Origin: Alphaproteobacteria bacterium
GTDB taxonomy: Bacteria; Pseudomonadota; Alphaproteobacteria; CAAGCB01; CAG-977
Assembly (NCBI GenBank): GCA_017616015.1
Contig: JAFZYY010000016.1
Location: 1-58,473, forward strand
Length of the DNA stretch: 58,473 nucleotides
Direction: 5' to 3'
In this document: positions 17,233-25,294 of the stretch, piece by piece
Layout of the letters: each line of letters begins with the position of its first letter
How positions within the stretch are numbered: the stretch's first letter is position 1
Position numbers and translations under genes: made by a program
Notes under the pieces: generated by a model
Databases searched by the model: none
What the model saw: only the letters and a program-made list of their open reading frames with translations
What the model was told of the DNA's origin: nothing

Positions 17233-20200
17233 ATGAAAAAAGTACTATTTTTGGGGTGTTTGCTGTTCTTTAGCTTAAGCACTTCTGTTCAGGCAAAAAC
17301 GGCCAAATTAGGACGTGATATCCTTTCCTCTTCGGAAGACGAATATAAAGTTTTTTCGTGTTCCGTCGCTAATTGCGCGACCTGCGACAAGAACGGCAAC
17401 TGTAAACAATGTCGTCCCGGATATGAATTAAGATATAACGGGTGTTTATCAATATGCCCCGGAACGAAAGTCTGGAGTACGGCGTTAAACGGATGCGTCT
17501 CTCCCGGTTGCGACTCGAACTGCGCTACATGTAATTCTTCTCCGTCTTTCTGTAAAGTATGTAAACCCGGATACACTTTGAATTCGAACGGTTCATGCGT
17601 AGCTCAATGTACCGCTATAGAGAACTGTGACATTTGTGAAAACGGAAAAGTATGTACAAAATGCAAAACCAACTACACATGGAATGAAGGCACAAAAGAA
17701 TGCATTACCGGCTGTGCGAACGGCACGATTTATCACCCGACGCTGAAAAAATGCGTTGCGAAAGGGTGTTCCGCACACTGCATTACCTGCAATTCTTCCG
17801 GTAACGAAGATCTTTACTGCTCCGAATGTGAGGGAGGTTATCAGATAGGTTCCAGCGGCGCTTGCGTCAGCTCCTGTCAGAATAATCAGGAATATAACAG
17901 TGCGGACAGACAATGTTATCCGGCTTGTCAAGAAGAAAACACGACTTACAGCCCGATTGTTGAAAAATGCGTTCCCAGAGGCTGTATAGAACACTGCACC
18001 GAATGCTCCGCCGGTTATTGTTCGGGTTGCGAAGCGGGATACGGTTTGAACGAAAACGGCGTCTGCGCGGCTAAATGCGGCGAAGGCTTTGAATGGAACG
18101 CCGAAGTCCATGAATGCTATCTTAACTGCGCAGAAGGGCAAGTTTATCATCCGGGACTGGAAAGATGTGTTCAGGCCGGTTGCGGCGAAAATTGCACTAC
18201 CTGCAGCACCTATAAAGAGGCGAATTACTGTGCCGCCTGCGAACAGGGATATGTTTTAAATCCGTCGGACGGTCGTTGCCTTTCCAAGTGCCCTGAAGAC
18301 AGAGTCTGGGTGGAAGAGCATGAACGCTGTGAAATTTCCTGCGATTCCGGCTTTGTCTATCATCAGCCTGCCGATAAATGTCTGAAAAATTGTCAGTTTG
18401 TCGAACACTGCTCGCAGTGCCTTGATTATGCGGTGGCTGTAAATGAAGATGTTTGTACGGTTTGTGCGTCCGGTTATGAATTAGACGAAAACGGCGATTG
18501 CGCGCCGATCGTCTGCGAACCCGGACAGCACTACAGCTTTGAGGAAGCCAGTTGCCAGAGCTGTTCCGGCGTTGATATAAACTGCACGGCCTGCACGACA
18601 GATCTCGGCGATCCTTCGGCGGATAGCAAATATGCCTGTACGGCGTGTGTCAGCGGTTATCATGTGGAAAACGGATTGTGCGTTGAAGACACGCCCGTCT
18701 GTTCGCCGGGACAACACTTAAATGTTCTGACGAATACATGCGTAGCCTGCGCGGCAGGAACGTATTCCAATACGGAAGGCGCCGAGTCCTGCACGGACTG
18801 TGCGGCGGGAACCTATTCCGGCGAAGGTGCGACTTCCTGCACGCCGTGCGCGGCGGGATCGTATTCGTCCGTAGCGGGTTCGTCCGTCTGTACGCCTTGC
18901 GAAGCGGGAACGAAAGCTAACGAAGGTTCTTCGTCCTGCGCGCCCTGTGATGCGGGAACGTATTCCGGAGCGGGCGCGGCGGTCTGCGAAAACTGTCCGG
19001 CGGGAACTTATGCCGGCGTTGGCGCGACTTCCTGCACGCCTTGCGAACCGGGGACATTCTCTTCCGCAGTGAAATCGTCGACCTGCACGCCGTGTGCGGC
19101 GGGAACGTATTCCGCTGAACGTGCGACGGGCTGTTCGAATTGTCCTGCGGGATCTTATTCTGCGGAACGCGCGACGAACTGTTCGTTGTGTCCTGCGGGA
19201 ACGTATTCAGCCGAAACGGCGGCAACCTCTTCAGCGGTTTGCCAGTCTTGTCCGGCAGGTAAGAATTCTTCGGAAGGGGCTGCGGCCTGCGGGGATTGCC
19301 CGACGGGTTGCTCCGCCTGCTCGGGAAGCTCATGTTCGGACTGCTTCGACGGATTTGAACTGCAAGGCACATCGTGCGTCAGAGTATGCCCGGCGGGTCA
19401 GTACCTGAACAACGGAATTTGCACGAATTGTACGGCGGGAACGTATTCCACGGGCGGAACAGTTACGGAATGCACGCCGTGTCCGGCGGGAACGCGCTCT
19501 TCAGCGGGCGCCGGATCCTGTGTGGACTGCGCGGCGGGAACGTATTCTGCGGCGGGTTCTGAAGTATGCTCTGTCTGCGACGCGGGAACGTATTCTGCGG
19601 CCAGAGCTTCCACCTGCACGCAGTGCGCGGCGGGAAGATATTCTGCGGAAGGCGCTTCGTCCTGTACGGAATGCTCGTCGGGAACCTATGCCGAAAACGC
19701 CGGATCAGCCTCTTGTACGCCGTGTCCGGCAGGCAAGAATTCCGGAACGGGGGCTTCGTCCTGCTCGAATTGTCCGGAGGGTTGTTCTGCCTGCACGGTC
19801 AGTGCCTGCACGGAATGCTCCGGCGGTTACACGCTGCAGGGCGGATCCTGCATAAAGACATGTAATGCCGGCGAACGTCTGAACAACGGCTCTTGCGTAA
19901 CCTGTGCGGCGGGAACGTATTCCGCGGGCGGAACGGTTACGGAATGCACGCCCTGCGCGGCAAGCAAATATTCCGCGGCGGGAGCCTCTTCCTGTGAGGA
20001 TTGCCCGACCGGCTGTTCGGCCTGCACGTCTATGAGCTCCTGCACGTCTTGCTCCAGCGGTTACGTACTGCAAAACAATACATGCGTTGCTTGTGCTACG
20101 GCCTTCCCGAACTGCACGTCATGTTCCGGAAACGTTTGCTCGACCTGCGCTGACGGATACGTATTACAGGGTGGATCCTGCGTAAGAACGTGTCCGGCGG

Positions 20201-22695
20201 GACAATATGTAAGCAACGGAAACTGCGTGAACTGCGCGGCGGGAAGATACTCCGCGGGCGGAACGGGTACGGAATGTTCGCTCTGCGCGGCGGGATCTTA
20301 TTCCGCGGAAGGCGCTTCGTCCTGCTCGACCTGTCCGACGGGAACGTATGCGTCCGGAACCGGAAACACGAGTTGCGCGAAATGCCCGGCGGGAACGGCT
20401 TCAAATGCGACGGGAGCAACTTCCAGCGCAACCTGTGTGGCTTGCGGAGCGGGAATGAATTCCGCGGAAGGATCGGCTACCTGCACGGCCTGCCCGAGCG
20501 GTTGCACGGCATGTTCCGGAAATACTTGCACGTCCTGCGCAAGCGGATATGAATTAAAGAACGGATCGTGCTCGATCTGTCCGGCGGGACAATATCTGAA
20601 GAACGGCTCTTGCACAAATTGCGAGGCGGGAACGTATTCGTCCTCGGCGGGGGCGACTTCTTGCGCGACCTGTCCGGCAGGAAAATATTCCGCGGCCGGT
20701 GCGTCGACCTGCACACAGTGCACGGCGGGAACATATTCCGCGGCCGGTGCGTCGACCTGCACGCAGTGCACGGCGGGAACGTATTCCAGCGCTAACGGAG
20801 CGACTTCCTGCTCGAGCTGTCAGGCCGGAAAATGGTCCAGCGCGGGTGCGACTTCCTGCGCAACGTGTACGGATAACTGTTCAGTATGCGCGACGACGAC
20901 CACTTGCGGAACGTGCGCCAGCGGATACAGATTGGAAGGCGGAGCTTGCGTGAAGAACTGTCAGGCGGGCGAATACCTGAAGAACGGCGTTTGCACGGCC
21001 TGCGCGGCGGGAAGCTATTCCAATACCACAACCGCGACAGAATGCACGCCTTGCCCGGCGGGACAATATACTTCAAGCACGGGTAGCACGTCCTGCTCGC
21101 CTTGTCCGACGGGACAATATGCGTCCGGCACGGGCAACAGCTCTTGTTCAACCTGTTCGGCGGGAACATATGCGTCCGGCACGGGCAACAGCTCCTGCGC
21201 GTCCTGCGGATCCGGAAAATACTCTGAAGCGGGGGCTTCGTCCTGCTCGAATTGTCCGGCAGAAGCGCCTGAGAAACTCTGCGGCGGTTCATCGGCTTGC
21301 CTGAGCCAGTGCTCGGCAAACAGCTGTCCGGCAGGACAATTCCTGTCAGCCGGATCCTGTCAAGCCTGTGGGGCTGGATCGTACTCCGCGGGCGGCACGG
21401 CGACATCTTGCACGGGCTGTTCGGCGGGAACGTACGCGTCCGGCACAGGAAACAGCTCTTGCACGGGCTGTTCGGCGGGAACGTACTCCTCCGCGACGTG
21501 GGCAACCTCCAGCTCGACTTGCACGGCTTGTCCGGCGGGATCTTCCGCTTCCGGCACAGGCAACAGCTCTTGCACGCAATGTGCGGCGGGCACTTATGCT
21601 TCCGGCACGGGCAATACGTCCTGCGCGTCCTGCGGATCCGGAAGATACGCCAGAGGCACCGGAAACACTGCCTGCGCAACCTGCAGCGCGAATTGTAAGT
21701 CCGGATACTGCTCGACCACACAAGGATGCACGCAGTGCAACAGCGGATACACGGCATCGAACGGCACGTGTGTAGCTTCGGGCTGCAACCCCGGATACTA
21801 TAAGAAGAACGGCTCATGCTTGCAGTGCGCGGCGGGTACTTACTCCGCGGGCGGAAGCGCAACGTCTTGCACGCAGTGCGCGGCAGGAAAATACTCTGCG
21901 GCCGGTGCATCGTCCTGCTCGACCTGCTCGGCGGGAACATATTCCACAGCCGGTTCCGGATCTTGCACACAGTGCGCGGCAGGAAAATACTCTGCGGCCG
22001 GTGCGTCGTCCTGCTCGTCTTGCGCTTCAGGAAAATGGTCTAATGCGGGGGCTTCGTCCTGCTCGAGCTGTCCGACACAAGACGCAGAAGTATCGACTTG
22101 CACAGGAAACTGCGCGACACAGTGCAATATTGTGAACTCTTGCTCGGGCGGATATTACCTGAGTGTTGGTAAGTGCGTACAATGCGCGGCGGGAACGTAC
22201 TCGGCCGGCGGCGCTTCGAAGAATTGCTCGGCCTGCGGATCCGGAAAATGGTCCAATGCGGGGGCTTCGTCCTGCTCAAATTGTCCGAGCTTTGAGTCTG
22301 AACAGGCAGGTTCATGCACCGGAAATTGCGCGACGCAATGCGCCGCAACCAGCTGTTCTGCCGGACAATACCTGCAGGGCGGCGTATGCAAATCCTGTGC
22401 GGCCGGAACCTGGTCTAACGGCGGAAGTGCGGCGTCTTGCTCGCAATGCAAAGCTAATTGCGACCTTTGTGCGTCAACGACCGCTTGCGCGACCTGCAGT
22501 ACCGGATATTATTACGATAGCGGCAGTTGCACGGCATTGGGGACAGGGAAAAACACATGTGTATCGTCAACCGGTGTTGCAAATTGTAGCGCATGTACCG
22601 GAAGTAAGTGTACGGCCTGCCCGAGCGGATATAATGCTACGAGCTCCAGCAAAGGTGTAACGGCTTGTACGGCAAAATCCAGATCTGCTAGTTAA
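17233..22695 (+). CDS. Giant secreted cysteine-rich repeat protein C (1820 aa)
   Basis: Largest gene in the window. Signal peptide about 1-22 (ending SVQA), mature N-terminus KTAKLGRDILSSSED. About residues 40-500 hold VSP/EGF-like modules with GQVYHPGLERCVQAGC-type starts. From about residue 500 to 1790 the protein is built from 16-18-residue repeats (CAAGTYSxxGAxSCTxC), resembling the GCC2/GCC3 ephrin-receptor-like domain. These are interrupted every few copies by linker modules of about 40 residues (GCSAC...GYxLQGGSC...CPAGQYLNNG). In sampled stretches about one residue in seven is cysteine, always in regular pairs. No transmembrane segment, anchor or enzyme domain. Internal DNA repeats suggest copy-number change by recombination. 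Function unknown; an adhesin, coat or stalk protein is plausible. Confidence 0.8.
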   Translation: MKKVLFLGCLLFFSLSTSVQAKTAKLGRDILSSSEDEYKVFSCSVANCATCDKNGNCKQCRPGYELRYNGCLSICPGTKVWSTALNGCVSPGCDSNCATCNSSPSFCKVCKPGYTLNSNGSCVAQCTAIENCDICENGKVCTKCKTNYTWNEGTKECITGCANGTIYHPTLKKCVAKGCSAHCITCNSSGNEDLYCSECEGGYQIGSSGACVSSCQNNQEYNSADRQCYPACQEENTTYSPIVEKCVPRGCIEHCTECSAGYCSGCEAGYGLNENGVCAAKCGEGFEWNAEVHECYLNCAEGQVYHPGLERCVQAGCGENCTTCSTYKEANYCAACEQGYVLNPSDGRCLSKCPEDRVWVEEHERCEISCDSGFVYHQPADKCLKNCQFVEHCSQCLDYAVAVNEDVCTVCASGYELDENGDCAPIVCEPGQHYSFEEASCQSCSGVDINCTACTTDLGDPSADSKYACTACVSGYHVENGLCVEDTPVCSPGQHLNVLTNTCVACAAGTYSNTEGAESCTDCAAGTYSGEGATSCTPCAAGSYSSVAGSSVCTPCEAGTKANEGSSSCAPCDAGTYSGAGAAVCENCPAGTYAGVGATSCTPCEPGTFSSAVKSSTCTPCAAGTYSAERATGCSNCPAGSYSAERATNCSLCPAGTYSAETAATSSAVCQSCPAGKNSSEGAAACGDCPTGCSACSGSSCSDCFDGFELQGTSCVRVCPAGQYLNNGICTNCTAGTYSTGGTVTECTPCPAGTRSSAGAGSCVDCAAGTYSAAGSEVCSVCDAGTYSAARASTCTQCAAGRYSAEGASSCTECSSGTYAENAGSASCTPCPAGKNSGTGASSCSNCPEGCSACTVSACTECSGGYTLQGGSCIKTCNAGERLNNGSCVTCAAGTYSAGGTVTECTPCAASKYSAAGASSCEDCPTGCSACTSMSSCTSCSSGYVLQNNTCVACATAFPNCTSCSGNVCSTCADGYVLQGGSCVRTCPAGQYVSNGNCVNCAAGRYSAGGTGTECSLCAAGSYSAEGASSCSTCPTGTYASGTGNTSCAKCPAGTASNATGATSSATCVACGAGMNSAEGSATCTACPSGCTACSGNTCTSCASGYELKNGSCSICPAGQYLKNGSCTNCEAGTYSSSAGATSCATCPAGKYSAAGASTCTQCTAGTYSAAGASTCTQCTAGTYSSANGATSCSSCQAGKWSSAGATSCATCTDNCSVCATTTTCGTCASGYRLEGGACVKNCQAGEYLKNGVCTACAAGSYSNTTTATECTPCPAGQYTSSTGSTSCSPCPTGQYASGTGNSSCSTCSAGTYASGTGNSSCASCGSGKYSEAGASSCSNCPAEAPEKLCGGSSACLSQCSANSCPAGQFLSAGSCQACGAGSYSAGGTATSCTGCSAGTYASGTGNSSCTGCSAGTYSSATWATSSSTCTACPAGSSASGTGNSSCTQCAAGTYASGTGNTSCASCGSGRYARGTGNTACATCSANCKSGYCSTTQGCTQCNSGYTASNGTCVASGCNPGYYKKNGSCLQCAAGTYSAGGSATSCTQCAAGKYSAAGASSCSTCSAGTYSTAGSGSCTQCAAGKYSAAGASSCSSCASGKWSNAGASSCSSCPTQDAEVSTCTGNCATQCNIVNSCSGGYYLSVGKCVQCAAGTYSAGGASKNCSACGSGKWSNAGASSCSNCPSFESEQAGSCTGNCATQCAATSCSAGQYLQGGVCKSCAAGTWSNGGSAASCSQCKANCDLCASTTACATCSTGYYYDSGSCTALGTGKNTCVSSTGVANCSACTGSKCTACPSGYNATSSSKGVTACTAKSRSAS
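18740..22440 (+). repeat. Coding repeat array inside protein C
   Basis: Degenerate units of about 48-54 bases encode the C-x2-C-x-A-G-x-Y-S pattern. The DNA repeats GCGGCGGGAACGTATTC with few changes many times, and longer blocks recur, such as the one encoding YASGTGNSSC. The array is the longest repeat structure in the window and a likely site of slippage or unequal exchange. Confidence 0.8.
20686..20781 (+). repeat. Near-perfect 48-base tandem duplication
   Basis: Units 20686-20733 and 20734-20781 differ at only about two silent positions (ACA/ACG codons) and encode the same 16 residues, starting YSAAGASTCTQC. The low silent divergence points to a recent duplication or gene conversion within protein C (codons 1152-1183). 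Confidence 0.85.
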
Positions 22696-22713
22696 TTTGC
22701 AAGCTTAATTCAT

Positions 22714-22748
22714 ACAGCCGCGGAGAATTTTCTCCGCGGTTGTTTTTT
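22714..22748 (+). terminator. Terminator after protein C
   Basis: ACAGCCGCGGAGA and TCTCCGCGGTTGT form a stem around a short AT loop, followed by seven T. It resembles the terminator after protein B, also built on an ACAGCCGCG arm. Confidence 0.9.
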
Positions 22749-22749
22749 T

Positions 22750-22976
22750 ATTATTGAAAAATAAAGCTGTCGTTTTTTTTCAGGCTATGCCGGTTAATGG
22801 CACGAATGTTTTCCTCGCAGGATTATACCGTCGGGAGAACGATACCGTTGCAGGCGGGCATTATCCCCCTGCGGACAGCGGCCGTACAAGGTATCAACCA
22901 TACGGGATACCAGCCGTACGGGCGTTAAATTTTCAGATACTCTGCCGGAAGGGAGTTCAGTCAGAGAAGCCTCTGC
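22750..22976. other. Gene-poor region with inverted repeats
   Basis: This 227-base stretch lies between the terminator of protein C and the convergent M15 peptidase stop. It contains GGTATC...GATACC (about 22890-22910) flanked by GTACGG-like arms, and ATACCGT twice near 22825-22850. Short open frames exist in two phases (one encoding NGTNVFLAG, one ending at 22980), but none has a ribosome binding site. It may be a structured RNA or a gene remnant. Confidence 0.3.
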
Positions 22977-23621
22977 CTAATACTCGAAATGCTGGTAGTC
23001 TTTAACGGAAATCCAACTGCCGCCCCAGAAAAAGCCCTGTTCGGTAAAGGCTTTATACGCCAAATCGTTTTTATCGATTTTGTGCGGGAAAGGCTTTGTC
23101 CTGTCCGCATAATCGGCGGCTATTTCGGGGAAAACAACCGTTTTCGATTTCGTCCTTTTGATATACGGATTGTAAAGCGGATTGATGTCTACGGCCAGTC
23201 CGAGCGAATGATTGGAAAGCTTGTTTGAACCGGCGATTTTGCGATAGTTGAAGCAAGACGTGTTGTTGTCCCGCATAGAGGCGTCATCGTCGCCTTTATA
23301 GTCGTCAATCAGGCGGATTTTTTCGATTTGATAGGCGTTATCGTACAGCTTTTGAAAAACGGCCAACACTTTTTGACCGATTTTTTTGTTGCAGATTAAA
23401 CGTCCTTTTTGCACCCGGTTATTAAAGTCGTAATGCAAGACGTGAATATCGACCAAATCGTCGTACGAAATTTCCGCCGGCGTATACGGAAAAGAAATGC
23501 CGGTAATCCGTTTTTTTAAAGCGTCGCTCAGCGGCTGAATATAAAAATCGTTGTTTTCCGCCGTTGCATCGGAAACGAATAAAAGCAATGCGAAAAAGAA
23601 AAAACGGATTAAAGATTTCAT
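22977..23621 (-). CDS. Secreted M15-family peptidoglycan peptidase
   Basis: Zinc peptidase with the VanY/L-alanyl-D-glutamate peptidase fold, expected to cut stem peptides of peptidoglycan in the periplasm. After a signal peptide (about 1-21), the core contains SNHSLGLAVDIN with His138 and Asp145, and the C-terminal DYQHFEY with His211, the three zinc ligands. Asp208 is the likely catalytic base. At 214 residues it is a single domain with no wall-binding repeats. The start has AAGGGGAAAG upstream. A strong terminator hairpin lies only 19 bases before the start, so its own promoter is not obvious. M15 enzymes also occur as phage endolysins, but the signal peptide favours a housekeeping role. 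Confidence 0.87.
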   Translation of the reverse strand: MKSLIRFFFFALLLFVSDATAENNDFYIQPLSDALKKRITGISFPYTPAEISYDDLVDIHVLHYDFNNRVQKGRLICNKKIGQKVLAVFQKLYDNAYQIEKIRLIDDYKGDDDASMRDNNTSCFNYRKIAGSNKLSNHSLGLAVDINPLYNPYIKRTKSKTVVFPEIAADYADRTKPFPHKIDKNDLAYKAFTEQGFFWGGSWISVKDYQHFEY

Positions 23622-23640
23622 AGCTTTCCCCTTATGGATA

Positions 23641-23673
23641 AAAAAAGCTTCCGGAATAACCGGAAGCTTTTTT
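23641..23673 (-). terminator. Terminator after the lpoB-like gene
   Basis: AAAAAAGCTTCCGG and CCGGAAGCTTTTTT form a long symmetrical stem with a five-base loop. It can act on either strand but fits the end of the minus-strand lipoprotein operon. Confidence 0.85.
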
Positions 23674-23687
23674 GTTAAAAATAACTT

Positions 23688-24302
23688 TTACCAGCCGAAA
23701 CCGCCGCGTTTGGAGTACTTGGAGGTTTTGGAACGTACGCGTGCGACTTCTTCGCCCGTTTCGATATTGGTCAGGCGCAGGTTGACGGTATATTCCTTAA
23801 TCGTTTTTCCTTTCAGCGTCTTCGGATTCATACGGACGGCGCCGAACATCAACAGTTCGGCTCCGGTAGCTTTGCCGATTTTCTTGACGTCGGAGGCTTT
23901 GACCATGCCGTCGTTCTGATACTGAATTTCTTTTAAGATTCTGTCGCGGGCTTTCGCGTCAATCAGCGTGAAATCGCCTGAAGCGGAAACTTCATTCAGG
24001 AATTCGTCGTTCATATCGTCGATCGGGAAGTACGCTTCGGACGTTTCGTTCTGCACTTCGGCGATAAACATTTTCGGCGGGTGTCCCAAAGTGTTCAGAT
24101 AACGCTGGAAGGTTTTATGTTTTTCCAACTGTCTCAAAACATCTTTAATGGTGTTTTCCGAATCAGTGACCAGCCATTCGTCGGTGATGCTCATCGCTTT
24201 TTCATCGCCTTCCGCCGTGGACAGACGTTCCGCTTTGAAATCGGCGCAGCCCGACAGAGCAAACGAGGCGGCAAAAGCCAAAACAAGTAAAGATTTTTTC
24301 AT
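23688..24302 (-). CDS. LpoB-like penicillin-binding protein activator
   Basis: Lipoprotein of 204 residues (lipobox LSGC, lipidated Cys19) resembling LpoB, the outer-membrane activator of PBP1b-type peptidoglycan synthases. Family-like features are FIAEVQNETSEAYFPID, DFTLIDAKARDRILKEIQYQ and VNLRLTNIETGEEVAR. It is the last gene of a four-lipoprotein run that starts with a COG3014 protein, a combination seen with LpoB relatives elsewhere. The partner synthase is not in the window, and activation of a PBP is inferred. Confidence 0.82.
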   Translation of the reverse strand: MKKSLLVLAFAASFALSGCADFKAERLSTAEGDEKAMSITDEWLVTDSENTIKDVLRQLEKHKTFQRYLNTLGHPPKMFIAEVQNETSEAYFPIDDMNDEFLNEVSASGDFTLIDAKARDRILKEIQYQNDGMVKASDVKKIGKATGAELLMFGAVRMNPKTLKGKTIKEYTVNLRLTNIETGEEVARVRSKTSKYSKRGGFGW

Positions 24303-24314
24303 TTTTGTTCCCTC

Positions 24315-25274
24315 TTAGAAGTTTAAGTTTAAAATATTTTCTTTGATATAGTCTTTCAAAGACGACAAAGCGTTTTTGAAAGCCTGTTGCTGATTGCGTC
24401 CGGATTCTTCGATCGTCGTTGCCAGAACATCAATCATTTGTCCTTTTTTATCGGGGGCTTTCATCGTGAAGTGATAGGCGTATTTCACGAATCCCTTGAC
24501 CTTTATGTACTGTTCTTCCTCTTCGAAAGAAATGACGACTTTCGGCGTTGATTCAGATGCGGAAGCGGCAAACGTATAGCCGTTTTCCTTTAATACGGAA
24601 CGAACCGCCTGATCGAAAGCCGTGTTAGGTTTTCCGGCAACGGTCAGGAAAATGTGACGCTTGCCGATACGGTCTTTTTTATTGCCGTAGACCTGGTCGT
24701 AGCCGACGACTTCGTCCATCGGGTGACCGGTCAGAACGGTGTAGCGCCTGTTGTAGCTACGGCGTTCTTCGTACAGCTTTTCCAGCTGCACGGCGGCGGC
24801 GGGCGTGTCCTCTTTCAGCAGAGCCGTCATTTTCTGATCCAGATCGTCAATGTCCTGCTTTGTGATGCGGGCGGCTGTCGGCTTGTTTAAAACGGCCAAA
24901 GCGTAAACGTCCGTCGGCGTTTCATAAGTTTCCTTGATTTCGACCGATTCCAAAATCACTTCCGATTCATCGGATATGTAATCCTTCACTTTGGAATAGG
25001 AAGTGTCGTTTTCGTCAATGAAAGTCGTTTCAAAAGACGACTTGATTTTGGATTCAAAAACCTTTGCAATCTGGTTGCGGGCGTCCGCCTGCGCCCGTTT
25101 GAGCGAAGCTCCCGTCCCGACGGCGCACAATTCGTTGGGCGAGCAAGCGGCGGCCGGATCGCTGATCCATTTCGGTTTTGATCCGGCGGCCGTTTTCGCG
25201 TTCGAGCTTGTCGTGGCACAAGCCTGCAAAACCAACGCTAAGAATAAACTTGTTAAAAACAATCTTTTTTTCAT
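24315..25274 (-). CDS. LPP20-like lipoprotein
   Basis: Lipoprotein of 319 residues with lipobox LQAC (Cys19), followed by KPKWISDP and LCAVGTGASLKRAQADARNQIAK, the LPP20-type domain in which an alpha helix rich in Ala and Arg precedes a beta sheet. The C-terminal half (about 200-319) looks like a second beta-alpha domain with FVKYAYHFTMKAPDKKG. Position between COG3014 and the lpoB-like gene suggests a shared outer-membrane complex. No enzymatic residues are visible. Confidence 0.75.
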   Translation of the reverse strand: MKKRLFLTSLFLALVLQACATTSSNAKTAAGSKPKWISDPAAACSPNELCAVGTGASLKRAQADARNQIAKVFESKIKSSFETTFIDENDTSYSKVKDYISDESEVILESVEIKETYETPTDVYALAVLNKPTAARITKQDIDDLDQKMTALLKEDTPAAAVQLEKLYEERRSYNRRYTVLTGHPMDEVVGYDQVYGNKKDRIGKRHIFLTVAGKPNTAFDQAVRSVLKENGYTFAASASESTPKVVISFEEEEQYIKVKGFVKYAYHFTMKAPDKKGQMIDVLATTIEESGRNQQQAFKNALSSLKDYIKENILNLNF

Positions 25275-25294
25275 AAGCGAGTCCTTTCTGATGA

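Noticed and set aside
20792-21970. Open frame of 392 codons antisense to protein C
   Set aside because: Cys, Gly, Ser and Thr codons of the repeat array read on the other strand give few stops. The translation is an Arg, Pro, Ser repeat without a start signal.
18740-22440. CRISPR-like regular repeats
   Set aside because: Units are coding, in frame, degenerate and without unique spacers. No cas genes are present.
12951-22695. Diversity-generating retroelement or eukaryotic contamination as the source of the repeats
   Set aside because: There is no reverse transcriptase or template repeat in the window. The genes have bacterial ribosome binding sites, Sec signals and Rho-independent terminators, and no introns.
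22754-23005. Possible 83-codon gene starting with TTG
   Set aside because: It starts just after a terminator without a ribosome binding site, runs into the convergent peptidase gene, and matches no known family. Kept only as an unexplained region.
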